Below, piece after piece: positions 1 to 8,480 of a DNA stretch of 64,000 bases (position 1 is the first letter of the stretch; every line of letters begins with the position of its first letter). Under the pieces are notes generated by a model. It was given only the letters and a program-made list of their open reading frames with translations. It did not search any database and was not told the origin of the DNA. The translations under genes and the position numbers were made by a program. This DNA is from Holophagae bacterium (GTDB taxonomy: Bacteria > Acidobacteriota > Holophagae > Acanthopleuribacterales > Acanthopleuribacteraceae). The stretch spans positions 62,001 to 126,000 of the forward strand of contig JAUIFE010000014.1 of the NCBI GenBank assembly GCA_030429565.1. Reading direction: 5' to 3'.

Positions 1-292
1 GCCGAAGTAGGGCGCGACGCGGTTTCCGCCGGTATACATTTTGCGGGATACGGAGTTTTTTTTCGCCGTATCCCGTGTTTCATCATCCTCCATTAAGCTA
101 CCTATCCGCGTGGACCGCGCAGTAACGACGTTGTGAGCTGAGTTTCCATTTCAATTGAGCCACCTGCCGACCTCGGGCGGCGAGACGCACTTCGCCGGGG
201 AACAGAGCCGCGGCCGTTTTTTCGGAAACCCATTTCGGCTTGAGTACCAACCCCGTTGGCAACCAGTGAGGGAAAAAAAAGGAGCTATAGGG
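1..292. other. upstream region of ppdK, no gene
   Basis: No convincing coding frame is seen before the ppdK start. An in-frame TTG at 155 could extend ppdK by 46 codons, but the added residues do not look like the family and have no ribosome binding site. The stretch holds the hairpin at 44-75 and otherwise looks like a promoter and leader region. Confidence 0.5.
44..75. repeat. perfect 10-bp inverted repeat with T-rich loop
   Basis: CGGGATACGG at 44-53 is exactly complementary to CCGTATCCCG at 66-75. The 12-nt loop contains a run of eight T. No T run follows the right arm, so it is not a standard terminator on the + strand. It may be the terminator of a gene outside the window, or an operator or leader structure for ppdK. 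Confidence 0.6.
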
Positions 293-2980
293 ATGTCCGA
301 TGTTTTTCGTTTCTCCAAAACCGTGACCGATGGTGACGGCACCATGCGCGACCTACTCGGCGGCAAAGGCGCCGGCCTTGCCGAGATGTGTCGCATGGGT
401 GTACCGGTACCACCCGGCTTCACCATTGGAACCCGTTCTTGCATTGCTTACATCAACAACAATAATCAATTGGACGACGGGTTACGCAAAGAAATTGAAG
501 CGAATTTGACTTGGTTGGAACAGGAATTGGGCAAAACTTTGGGTGGCGGTGCACAAGCGCCGCTGTTGTTGTCGGTCCGCTCCGGGGCACGGGTCTCCAT
601 GCCGGGCATGATGGACACCATTCTCAACCTCGGCCTCAACGACCAAACCGTCGCCCAACTGGCCGAGGCAACCGATAATCCGCGTTTCGCCTATGACTCC
701 TACCGCCGTTTCATTCAAATGTACAGCAATGTGGTGTTGGACCTGAGCCATTCCGATTTCGAGAACATGCTTGAGGATCAGCGCGAGGAAGAGGGCGTGA
801 CCATCGATTCCAAGATTTCGTTGGACGGCCTCAAAAAACTGATCTCCACCTATAAAAAATTCGTTTCCGAAGAAACCGGCAGCCCCTTCCCCGAGGATCC
901 GCGCACACAACTGTGGGGCGCCATTCACGCCGTGTTTGATTCTTGGAACAACGACCGCGCCATTTTGTACCGCAAAATCAACAACATCGACGACGATTGG
1001 GGCACCGCTGTCAACGTCCAGAGCATGGTTTTCGGCAACATGGGCGAGAGTTCCGGCACCGGCGTTTGCTTCAGCCGCAACCCCTCGACCGGCGAACCCG
1101 GTCCCTACGGCGAATACCTGCGCAACGCCCAGGGTGAAGATGTCGTCGCCGGCATTCGCACACCCAATAAAATCGACGATCCAAAGGATCCCGAAAGCAT
1201 GGTCAGTCACTGGCCCGAGGTGTACCAACAACTACTGGACACCTTGCAACTGCTGGAGAAACACTTCAAGGACATGCAGGACACCGAGTTCACCGTCGAA
1301 GACGGCACCCTGTACCTGCTGCAAACCCGCAACGGCAAACGCACCAGTAAAGCGAGCCTGCGCATTGCCATCGACCTCTACAACGAAGGCTTGATCGACC
1401 GCATTGAAGCGATTCAAAAAATCGTGCCCGATTCGTTGTCGCAACTGCTTGCCAGCGAGTTTGACCAGGAAGCCAAGCAGCAGTTACTCAAAGACGGACG
1501 CCTGCTCGGTCGCGGCCTAAACGCAGGTCCCGGCGCCGCTACCGGTGTGATTGCCCTAACCGCCGAAAAAGCCGTTAGCCTTGCCGACGAAGGCCTGCCG
1601 GTCATTCTCGTACGTGAGGAAACTTCGCCCGAGGACATCGCCGGCATGCACGCTTCCACCGGCATTCTCACCCAACGCGGCGGCATGACCTCTCACGCCG
1701 CTGTCGTTGCCCGCGGCATGGGGAAACCCTGCGTCGTCGGCTGCACCGTTATGACCGTTCACTACGAATCCTCATCGATTCAGATGAGCGGTCGTCGCCT
1801 GCAGGAAGGCGAGTACATTTCCATCGACGGCACCACCGGTGAGGTCCTCGAGGGTAAAATCCCGACCACCTCTTCCCCGCTTTTGCGCGAGCTCGAGACC
1901 GGCCAATTCGAAGACGGCTCTCAAGGGGAACAATTCGCCAAGCTGATGTCGTGGATTGACGATATCGCCAAAATGAAAGTGCGCACCAATGCCGACACCC
2001 CCGCCGATGCGCGCGTCGCCCGCTTGCTGGGCGCCGGTGGTATTGGTTTGTGCCGTACCGAACACATGTTCTTTGGCGAAGACCGCATTCAAAACGTGCG
2101 CAAAATGATTTTGGCTCACGATGAAGAATCCCGCATCGAAGCGTTGACCGCCTTGGAACCGCATCAGGAACAGGACTTCTACGAGTTGTTTAAAGAAATG
2201 GACGGCCTGCCGGTCACCATTCGCCTGCTCGACCCTCCCTTGCACGAGTTCCTGCCCCACGAAGCCTCATTGATCGAAAGTCTGGCGACCTCGATGGGTC
2301 TGACACCCGCCGCCGTGCGTGCACGTGTGCGCGATTTGGAAGAGTCCAATCCCATGCTGGGCCACCGCGGCTGCCGCCTCGGCATCTCGCATCCCACCAT
2401 CTACCGCATGCAAGTCAGTGCCATCGTTGGTGCCGTCAAACGCGCCCGTGCCGAAGGTGTGGACGCCCACCCCGAGGTCATGGTTCCGTTAATCGGCACC
2501 AAAGGCGAGCTGGACCACGTCAAACGCTCGATTGAACCGATCATTGCCGAATCCGGCTTGGACATCCCTATCGGCACCATGATCGAGATTCCACGCGCCG
2601 CCTTAACCGCCGACGAAATCGCCGAAAGTGCCGCATTTTTCTCCTTTGGCACCAACGATCTCACCCAATGCGGCATGGGCTTGTCGCGCGATGACTCCGG
2701 CAGCTTCCTGCCGCTGTACATCGACGCCGGCATCTACAAGCGCGATCCGTTTAAGTCCATCGACCAAAAAGGCATTGGCCGTCTTGTCAAAATGGCCGCC
2801 GAATCCGGTCGCGAAACCCGTCCTGAGATTAAACTCGGTGTCTGCGGCGAACATGGCGGCGATCCCGCCAGCATTCGTTTCTTCTACCAAGTCGGTCTCG
2901 ACTACGTCTCTTGCTCGCCTTACCGCGTGCCGATTGCCAAATTGGCCGCCGCTCAAGCGGGTATTGAGGAGCGCGCTTGA
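293..2980 (+). CDS. ppdK: pyruvate, phosphate dikinase
   Basis: The enzyme reversibly interconverts pyruvate, ATP and phosphate with PEP, AMP and pyrophosphate in cytosolic central carbon metabolism. The 895-residue product has the full family layout. An N-terminal ATP-grasp nucleotide domain begins with the LLGGKGAGLAEM stretch. A swivelling phosphohistidine domain carries GGMTSHAAVVARG with the phosphorylated His at about residue 468. A C-terminal PEP/pyruvate TIM barrel carries GVCGEHGGDP with the catalytic Cys at about 851. The length fits the family (about 870-900). I chose ATG 293 because GGAG lies at 281-284 and the protein then starts MSDVFRFSKT. The stop overlaps the TTG start of the next gene, so at least three genes form an operon. 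The GGDP C-terminus and overall size separate it from PEP synthase. Confidence 0.97.
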   Translation: MSDVFRFSKTVTDGDGTMRDLLGGKGAGLAEMCRMGVPVPPGFTIGTRSCIAYINNNNQLDDGLRKEIEANLTWLEQELGKTLGGGAQAPLLLSVRSGARVSMPGMMDTILNLGLNDQTVAQLAEATDNPRFAYDSYRRFIQMYSNVVLDLSHSDFENMLEDQREEEGVTIDSKISLDGLKKLISTYKKFVSEETGSPFPEDPRTQLWGAIHAVFDSWNNDRAILYRKINNIDDDWGTAVNVQSMVFGNMGESSGTGVCFSRNPSTGEPGPYGEYLRNAQGEDVVAGIRTPNKIDDPKDPESMVSHWPEVYQQLLDTLQLLEKHFKDMQDTEFTVEDGTLYLLQTRNGKRTSKASLRIAIDLYNEGLIDRIEAIQKIVPDSLSQLLASEFDQEAKQQLLKDGRLLGRGLNAGPGAATGVIALTAEKAVSLADEGLPVILVREETSPEDIAGMHASTGILTQRGGMTSHAAVVARGMGKPCVVGCTVMTVHYESSSIQMSGRRLQEGEYISIDGTTGEVLEGKIPTTSSPLLRELETGQFEDGSQGEQFAKLMSWIDDIAKMKVRTNADTPADARVARLLGAGGIGLCRTEHMFFGEDRIQNVRKMILAHDEESRIEALTALEPHQEQDFYELFKEMDGLPVTIRLLDPPLHEFLPHEASLIESLATSMGLTPAAVRARVRDLEESNPMLGHRGCRLGISHPTIYRMQVSAIVGAVKRARAEGVDAHPEVMVPLIGTKGELDHVKRSIEPIIAESGLDIPIGTMIEIPRAALTADEIAESAAFFSFGTNDLTQCGMGLSRDDSGSFLPLYIDAGIYKRDPFKSIDQKGIGRLVKMAAESGRETRPEIKLGVCGEHGGDPASIRFFYQVGLDYVSCSPYRVPIAKLAAAQAGIEERA

Positions 2981-4002
2981 ACAAAACCCTCTCCGCCCAT
3001 GTAAAAGGCAAGGACGTCCAAAGCGGACCGAACTTGCGCAACGCCGAACTCTTCATCCAACGGGCTGAATTCCGCAAAGCTCAGGACCTGCTGCAAAAGC
3101 GGTTGGACCAGGGCGCCGGCGATTTCAAGACCTGGAACTTGTTGGGCATCTGCCAGGCGAGAACCGAAGCGTTTAGCGAAGCGGCGGAGATCTTCAAGCG
3201 TTTTAGCGAAGCTCGAATCCCCAAAGCCGAACGGCACAAGGCCTTGTTTAACCATGGCCTTGTGCTTTTCTTTCGCGATCTGAAACAGTACGGCGATCAC
3301 CGTGTCGCCAACACCCACGGCGCCTTGCCCAGCTCGGAAACCACCCCCGCGGTGCCCAGCAACGGCTTTGGTGACGCCGTCGAACGATGGTTCACGCTGC
3401 TCAAACGCCGTGTCCACGCCAACGACATTTTGCACGCGCACTTGGCCTTTGCCTTCCTGCAACGCGGTGAGTACGACGCCGCCTTACACGCCGTGCGTGC
3501 CGCCCTTGCCACCAGCGAGCAGTTTTACCTGACCCAATACGTGTTGGGCTGTATTTTTCTCGATCTCTATTACCTCGCCACGGAACAGAACCACTGGTTG
3601 ATCGACAAAGCAACCGCCGAGTTTTTCGAAATCGAAAGCTTCGAAATGCTGTTCAGCAAAGGCACCCGTTTTGCCGTCCAACGCGAAACCTATTTGGAAA
3701 TCGCCATGCAAGCCTTCCTCGAAGGCCACCGCCAAAACCCTTTTTCGGTGGAAACCGCCCTCTCCCTATGCCGTACCTACCTCATTGCCGGCCTCTTGGA
3801 AGAGGGTTACGAAGTCTTGGCGCACGCCGAATCGCTCGCACCCGATTACGTGTCCGTCATGGAAACCGCCTTGCGGTTCCACCAAAGCGCGGGCGCGCCA
3901 CCCGAAACCATTATTTCGTTGCTCAACCGCATTCGCGACCAGCGTTTGATCAACCCACGTCGTTCCGTCACGCAAATTTTGCCACCGCACTACCAGTTCT
4001 AG
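2977..4002 (+). CDS. TPR-repeat protein, translationally coupled to ppdK
   Basis: The product has 341 residues and is cytosolic, with no signal peptide or membrane segment. The N-terminal third shows helical-hairpin repeats of tetratricopeptide type, such as FRKAQDLLQKRLDQG and TWNLLGICQARTEAFSEAA. More alpha-helical repeats follow near residues 155-190 and 235-300. The start is TTG 2977, overlapping the ppdK stop in TTGA, with GAGGAG at 2966-2971 as ribosome binding site. Translation is therefore probably coupled to ppdK. TPR proteins usually act as protein-protein adaptors. A specific partner cannot be read from the sequence, although the coupling makes PPDK or its regulation a fair guess. 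Confidence 0.85.
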   Translation: MNKTLSAHVKGKDVQSGPNLRNAELFIQRAEFRKAQDLLQKRLDQGAGDFKTWNLLGICQARTEAFSEAAEIFKRFSEARIPKAERHKALFNHGLVLFFRDLKQYGDHRVANTHGALPSSETTPAVPSNGFGDAVERWFTLLKRRVHANDILHAHLAFAFLQRGEYDAALHAVRAALATSEQFYLTQYVLGCIFLDLYYLATEQNHWLIDKATAEFFEIESFEMLFSKGTRFAVQRETYLEIAMQAFLEGHRQNPFSVETALSLCRTYLIAGLLEEGYEVLAHAESLAPDYVSVMETALRFHQSAGAPPETIISLLNRIRDQRLINPRRSVTQILPPHYQF

Positions 4003-4009
4003 AGGATTC

Positions 4010-4699
4010 ATGCCGCCCTTGCCTTTTGAGATTCCCACCCCCGATGCCGACAGCATTCGCCAACTGGAAAAAGCCTGGTCGCGTGCCGACTTGGCGCGCT
4101 ACTTGGTCCGCTGGCAAAACAGTCGCCTCCCCGAATTGCCACAGGCTTTTTTTGCCTTTCCCCGTCAGGCCCTGGATATCGGTTGCGGCATGGGTCGCTA
4201 CATTTTGACGGCAAGTGCAGCCCGGGCCGACACCGCCTATTTGGGCATTGACAAAGGCGGCTTTCGCGGTGGTTCGATGATCGACCGCATAGAACAGGCC
4301 GCACGCCCCAACCTCTTCGGCCTACACACCAACGTGATTCCCATGTTGCCGCGTTTTGCGCCGGCAAGCTTGGATGAAATCACCATCTTTTACCCCAACC
4401 CGTGGTGGCCGCCCAAACACCGCCAAAAACGCTGGTCCTACCACCCCATTTTGCCGTTGTTGGCGACCCTGCTCAAACCCGGCGGTTGCTTGACAATCAC
4501 CTCCAACGAAGCCTTTTACCTCGGCGAATTCCGCTATGCCGTCGCGCACCGACCGGCCATGATCGGCCTGGAAAACACCTATGCGGGCCCCATCGAAATC
4601 GAAACAGCCGAAGCCGGTCGCACCCATTTCGAAGTCAAGTTCATGGAAACCGGTGTTCCATGCGGCGAACTGCGTTTCCGCAAACAGGTTTTGTCTTAA
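4010..4699 (+). CDS. trmB: TrmB-like tRNA (guanine-N7)-methyltransferase
   Basis: This 229-residue class I SAM-dependent methyltransferase is of the TrmB type, which makes m7G46 in the variable loop of tRNAs. The SAM-binding motif I is DIGCGMG at residues 56-62, followed by an acidic motif II in YLGID. The family signature, normally FPDPW-K-RH-KRR, appears here as FYPNPWWPPKHRQKRW (127-142), so it is recognisable but divergent. The C-terminal pattern T.FE.KF...G.....L.FRK also matches TrmB. The ATG at 4010 follows GAGG at 4002-4005 and lies 7 nt after the TPR gene stop, so it is the third gene of the ppdK operon. The unusual N-terminus and altered signature leave room for a TrmB paralogue with a different substrate. 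Confidence 0.8.
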   Translation: MPPLPFEIPTPDADSIRQLEKAWSRADLARYLVRWQNSRLPELPQAFFAFPRQALDIGCGMGRYILTASAARADTAYLGIDKGGFRGGSMIDRIEQAARPNLFGLHTNVIPMLPRFAPASLDEITIFYPNPWWPPKHRQKRWSYHPILPLLATLLKPGGCLTITSNEAFYLGEFRYAVAHRPAMIGLENTYAGPIEIETAEAGRTHFEVKFMETGVPCGELRFRKQVLS

Positions 4700-4838
4700 A
4701 CCGGCGCCGGCGCGCCCGCCAAAGCCCACAGCGGCCGACAAGCGCCCGCACGACAATCATCTATCTCACCGAGGCCCACCCTGGTATCATGAAAAAGCGA
4801 TCCGACCCGAGTTTCCCGCTCCGAAAAGCGCGGAACGC

Positions 4839-4867
4839 TTGCCGGAGAATCGCGCACGACTTATATT
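4839..4867 (+). promoter_or_regulatory. sigma-70-type promoter for the small winged-helix gene
   Basis: TTGCCG (4839-4844) and TATATT (4862-4867) are separated by exactly 17 nt. Transcription would start near 4874, just before the AGGAGG at 4880-4885 that serves the TTG start at 4893. Confidence 0.6.
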
Positions 4868-4892
4868 GAAGTTGCAACCAGGAGGCGTACTT

Positions 4893-5222
4893 TTGACGGC
4901 CCGATCGATTCATGCTTCAAAATTATCCACCGCCAAACCTTTCCGGCGGCAACCGGGTCCCGGCAGCGTCAGGGCCAAAGCCGAGCAAAAACTCATTTTG
5001 CTGGGCGTGACCCATCATGTATCGCAACGCCCCAGTCATACGCAAATCGCCGACACGCTCCGACTGATCCGAAAAAACAAGGCCATTGCCGTCCCGCGTC
5101 TCGCCGCTGAAACGCGTTTGTCTTCTCGCGATCTCGAACGCATTCTCAAGGACTTGAGTCGCGAGGGCTTGGTTTCGTTGCAACAGGATCCCCGCGGTGT
5201 GACCCACGTTCGTCCCCGCTAG
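4893..5222 (+). CDS. small winged-helix DNA-binding protein
   Basis: The product is a basic protein of about 109 residues. I start it at TTG 4893 because AGGAGG sits at 4880-4885 and a good promoter lies just upstream. An open frame runs further upstream without support. The first 45 residues are basic and probably disordered. The remainder (about 50-109) reads as a winged helix: a helix around TLRLIRKNKAIAV, a recognition-helix region RLSSRDLERILKDLSREGLV, and a short wing ending VTHVRPR. The pattern resembles MarR- or DprA-C-type folds, but I cannot assign a family. A role as a small transcription factor is inference. It is monocistronic between trmB and the next gene. Confidence 0.65.
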   Translation: MTARSIHASKLSTAKPFRRQPGPGSVRAKAEQKLILLGVTHHVSQRPSHTQIADTLRLIRKNKAIAVPRLAAETRLSSRDLERILKDLSREGLVSLQQDPRGVTHVRPR

Positions 5223-5494
5223 CACATTCCGACTCCTTCTTTTTTTGATCGGCACCTAGATGCCGAAACCATCACCGACAGCATGCGGCGAACCGGTTAT
5301 GTTGGTCACAACGCACGCTTGTTGGTCCTAATTTTGCTCCGTTCCCACCTTGCTTGTTTTTCTTGGCGCTGTTCGTCCTGCCCGACCCATCCGGTCACCC
5401 CAAGAATATCGGTAAGAAAACCAAGCTACGTGTCTTTAAAGCACCGTGTCTCTTTTCCGCCCTGGTTGCTATTTATCAGGAGAACCTTTGTTTC

Positions 5495-6109
5495 ATGGCT
5501 TATTTGGTTGCGTTCCTTACCGGCGCCGCTTTCACCTTGGTGGAAACCGTGTCCAAGTACGACAAAGCCCCGCGTTTTGCCGTCACCAACCTATGGTTTC
5601 TCGCCTTCTTTTTGTTAACCGGCATCGCCGGCATGTCCGTGTTCCACTTAATCCAAAACGATCCTCGTTTCACCTTCGGCATCACCAATCCCTACCTGCA
5701 AGCCGTGGTGATCGGCCTCGAATGGCAAATATTGTTGCGCTCTAAACTCTTCACCCTAAAAGACGCCGCACAAAAAGAGAGCAACGCGGTCGGCTTTGAG
5801 TTTTTATACAAAAAAATCGCCGGCATTTTTGAACTACAAATTGATCGGCACGAAGAATCCAAGGTCCTAGAGGCCATCGAAAGCATGCTGTCACACGGCA
5901 AGCTCAGCGAAGACGACGTGCGTGATCGCGCCGTCAACTACGTGTCTTACCGCAAAGAACGCGGTAAGTTATCGGCCACCGAAGCTAAATCCTTGGTGCA
6001 ACTCATTGAAAACAGTGACGCCAACACCGTCATGTACACCGTTTTTAATTTGGCCGGTCTCAAAATCCTGAAAACCCTGTTCGCCGGGTCGGCCCGCAAA
6101 CCCGCTTAA
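5495..6109 (+). CDS. hypothetical integral membrane protein
   Basis: The 204-residue protein has three predicted membrane segments near its N-terminus: about 2-20 (YLVAFLTGAAFTLVETV), 28-50 (LWFLAFFLLTGIAGMSVFHL) and 65-82. A soluble, mixed-charge helical domain of about 115 residues follows, probably cytosolic. The start at ATG 5495 is preceded by CAGGAGA at 5477-5483 with a rather long spacer. Codon usage fits neighbouring genes. I do not recognise the family. It is followed by a strong intrinsic terminator at 6151-6202, so it appears to be monocistronic or the last gene of a short transcript. Confidence 0.65.
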   Translation: MAYLVAFLTGAAFTLVETVSKYDKAPRFAVTNLWFLAFFLLTGIAGMSVFHLIQNDPRFTFGITNPYLQAVVIGLEWQILLRSKLFTLKDAAQKESNAVGFEFLYKKIAGIFELQIDRHEESKVLEAIESMLSHGKLSEDDVRDRAVNYVSYRKERGKLSATEAKSLVQLIENSDANTVMYTVFNLAGLKILKTLFAGSARKPA

Positions 6110-6150
6110 TCCCCATGGGCGGCCGGCCCTTTCGCGTCCGCTTCGCGCCT

Positions 6151-6202
6151 GCAGACCCACCTGTGTTTTCGAAATGCCGAAGGCACAGGTAGGTCTGCTT
6201 TT
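6151..6202 (+). terminator. intrinsic terminator
   Basis: GCAGACCCACCTGTG (6151-6165) pairs with CACAGGTAGGTCTGC (6184-6198) over 15 positions with one mismatch. TTTT follows at 6199-6202. It separates the membrane-protein gene ending at 6109 from the one starting at 6234. Confidence 0.8.
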
Positions 6203-6233
6203 CAACAGCCCACCCACTTAGAAAGGTACACGA

Positions 6234-7049
6234 ATGCAATCCCAATCTGATCTCTACCACGATCCCTCCCACCAACCGCAACCCGAACGACACCGACCGC
6301 GTTGGGGTTTGGCGATTTTTGCCGCATGCGCGGCAGCCACCCTGGCCTACGTCGCCAAAGACCCTTGGACGCCGTGGTACTTCATTGTTCCCATCGGCAC
6401 CGCGTTATTGCTGCCCTTGCTCCTCGCCCTCGTCGCCGCCGTTTTATTTCTACCGATTTCATTGCTTTTCGCTTTCTTCTTCGGGGACGGCGTCGAATTC
6501 AGCGGCAATGTCTTCGACTTTTCTGAATATTTTTTCCCGAGCTACTACAAAAAACTCGATCAATGGTTCCCCGACGGCGCAGGCTACATCGCCGCCGGCC
6601 TGCTGCTCGGCGCCGGTCTGTTCGTCGGCGTGCGCGGCCACTTTCAAGGCAAAAAAATCGAGGCCACCAAGGCCGTCCTCGTCGATTTGGAACGACAATT
6701 AAACCAAATCATCGCCGCCGAAGGCACCTTGCCTCAACCCAACAGCGACGGTTACTTAGTCCTGGAACCGCTCGCCACCAACGATCCCGCCGCAACCGCA
6801 GCCGCAACCGGCGCCGACATCGCCCGCGACGGCTTCGGTCGCCCATTACTTTTCCGGGTCATCCCCAAACCTCCCGTCACCAAGCCGGAGAAAAGTTTGA
6901 CCCAACGCCTGCTCACGAAGTGGATCGAACCAGCGCCCAGCCCACCCGCACCCGCCTATGAGCTGATCTCCCAGGGTGTGAACCCGGACGATGAGGACGA
7001 CGACATCCGTGTCAGCGGTTTTTGGCCGCGCACCGAAACAGCCGATTAA
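6234..7049 (+). CDS. membrane protein with pseudopilin (GspG)-like C-terminus
   Basis: The 271-residue protein starts with a polar 23-residue segment. Three to four hydrophobic segments follow, at about 24-41, 48-84 (long enough for two passes) and 116-134. After a helix at about 140-160 the soluble tail contains DGFGRPLLFRV and YELISQGVNPDDEDDDIRVSG. These match the C-terminal pattern of type II secretion major pseudopilins (D-WG-P-Y ... Y-L-S-G-DG ... DDI), including the acidic calcium-binding loop. The usual prepilin N-terminus is absent. ATG 6234 is preceded by GAAAGG. This could be a distant pseudopilin-domain protein used outside secretion. The domain call comes from motif reading and should be tested by profile search. 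Confidence 0.6.
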   Translation: MQSQSDLYHDPSHQPQPERHRPRWGLAIFAACAAATLAYVAKDPWTPWYFIVPIGTALLLPLLLALVAAVLFLPISLLFAFFFGDGVEFSGNVFDFSEYFFPSYYKKLDQWFPDGAGYIAAGLLLGAGLFVGVRGHFQGKKIEATKAVLVDLERQLNQIIAAEGTLPQPNSDGYLVLEPLATNDPAATAAATGADIARDGFGRPLLFRVIPKPPVTKPEKSLTQRLLTKWIEPAPSPPAPAYELISQGVNPDDEDDDIRVSGFWPRTETAD

Positions 7050-7138
7050 GCCGACCTCTTTAGCAACCACAGCACACAGCAGCGCCATCTCAACAACCCA
7101 AAAGTTGTCTAAGTGTTGTGCGCTTGTGGCGCGTTTTC

Positions 7139-7147
7139 GGTTATGAT
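7139..7147 (+). promoter_or_regulatory. candidate -10 region upstream of dinB
   Basis: GGTTATGAT contains a near-consensus -10 hexamer, TATGAT (7142-7147). No convincing -35 hexamer lies at 16-18 nt. If it is used, transcription starts near 7154, which argues for the ATG at 7177 as the dinB start. Confidence 0.35.
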
Positions 7148-7176
7148 GCCGAATGCAAGCGCCTCGGGCGGTGGTT

Positions 7177-8277
7177 ATGGATGCCTCTCAAACCCAGCGA
7201 AAAATCATCCACGTCGATATGGACGCCTTTTACGCCTCAGTCGAGCAACGCGATAAGGCCGATTTGCGCGGCAAGCCCGTCGTCGTCGGCGGCAGCCCCC
7301 AATCGCGCGGCGTTGTTTGTGCCGCCAGCTACGAGGCGCGCACCTTTGGCGTCCGCTCAGCCATGCCTTGTGCAATGGCGTTTCGGTTGTGCCCCGAGGC
7401 CGTATTCGTGCGGCCCCGTTTTGAGGTCTACAAGGCCGTCTCCCAGGAAATCCGGCGCATCTTCTATTTTCACACCGATTTGGTTGAACCCCTCTCCCTC
7501 GACGAAGCCTTCCTCGACGTCACTCACAATAAGTCGGGCAACCCTTCAGCCACTTGGCTGGCTAACGATATTCGCGCCGAAATCTTTAAACGCACCAACT
7601 TAACCGCTTCCGCCGGCGTCGCCCCCAATAAATTCCTCGCCAAGATTGCTTCCGACATCAACAAACCCAACGGCATTTGCGTCATCCCGCCCAGCCGCGC
7701 CGAAGCCTTTATTGCAACCCTGCCCATCGGCAAGTTCTTCGGCATCGGCAAAGCCACCGAAAAACGCATGCACGCGCTCGACATCTTTAAAGGCGCCGAC
7801 CTCAAGCGCTTTGAGGAAGCCGACCTCATCCGCCATTTCGGCAAAGCCGGTGCTTGGTATTACCGCATTGCACGCGGCCTCGACTTCCGCCCCGTAAAAC
7901 CCCATCGCGAAGCCAAATCGATTGGCGTCGAGGAAACCTTTGCCGGCGACATCAGCGACCTTGATCGCCTGCAACAGGAACTGGACCTCATCGCGCAAGA
8001 GCTTGCACGCCGCCTGCAAAAACGCAACGCGCGCGGCAAAACCGTCACGCTTAAATTGCGTTATGATGACTTCAGCACTATCACGCGCGCCGCCACCCAA
8101 AATCAGTTCATCAACGATGCCGACAGCCTTGCCACCGTTGCCAAATCGTTGTTGCGCAACAGCGAGGCCGGCCGCCGCAAAGTGCGCTTGCTCGGCATCA
8201 CGGTCTCCAACCTCGCCAATCGCGACCTGAGCGCCCAACGCCAGCTCCAGCTCCCCTTTGGCGACGACGCCTTTTAA
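7177..8277 (+). CDS. dinB: DNA polymerase IV (Y-family)
   Basis: This is an error-prone translesion DNA polymerase of about 366 residues, normal for the family. Catalytic carboxylates are seen in HVDMDAFYASVE (DMD at about 14-16 from this start) and LSLDEAFLDV (D109, E110). The finger/palm signature SYEARTFGVRSAMP follows the family closely. The thumb contains the helix-hairpin-helix-like FFGIGKATEKRM, and the little-finger domain follows with KSIGVEETF. The end, QLQLPFGD, resembles a beta-clamp binding motif (QL.LF-like). ATG 7153 would add eight residues. I prefer 7177 because of its position relative to the -10 element, although the ribosome binding site (GGTGG) is weak. A classical LexA box was not recognised upstream. 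Confidence 0.95.
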   Translation: MDASQTQRKIIHVDMDAFYASVEQRDKADLRGKPVVVGGSPQSRGVVCAASYEARTFGVRSAMPCAMAFRLCPEAVFVRPRFEVYKAVSQEIRRIFYFHTDLVEPLSLDEAFLDVTHNKSGNPSATWLANDIRAEIFKRTNLTASAGVAPNKFLAKIASDINKPNGICVIPPSRAEAFIATLPIGKFFGIGKATEKRMHALDIFKGADLKRFEEADLIRHFGKAGAWYYRIARGLDFRPVKPHREAKSIGVEETFAGDISDLDRLQQELDLIAQELARRLQKRNARGKTVTLKLRYDDFSTITRAATQNQFINDADSLATVAKSLLRNSEAGRRKVRLLGITVSNLANRDLSAQRQLQLPFGDDAF

Positions 8278-8480
8278 CCTAAAACAGCATCCTTTGCAGC
8301 GATTTGGCCCAAAAATCGGGCGGCACCAGCCTGCCACAAAGTACCACCTACCTTTGGGCACGCCTTCGCTTTCCCCGCGCTGTTCCACACCGGATCTTTG
8401 GTCAAAATCACGCATTGGTTTCGTGCTTGTTAACGTCCCGATTCCCCTGCTCGGCTCAGGCTGACGAAAGGACCCCCCGC

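Noticed and set aside
155..292. 46-codon N-terminal extension of ppdK from a TTG
   Set aside because: There is no ribosome binding site, and the extra residues are not like the family. ATG 293 has GGAG and a standard N-terminus.
5283..5618. Open frame of 111 codons on the + strand
   Set aside because: It overlaps the start of a better-supported membrane-protein gene in another frame, and has no start signal or recognisable motif.
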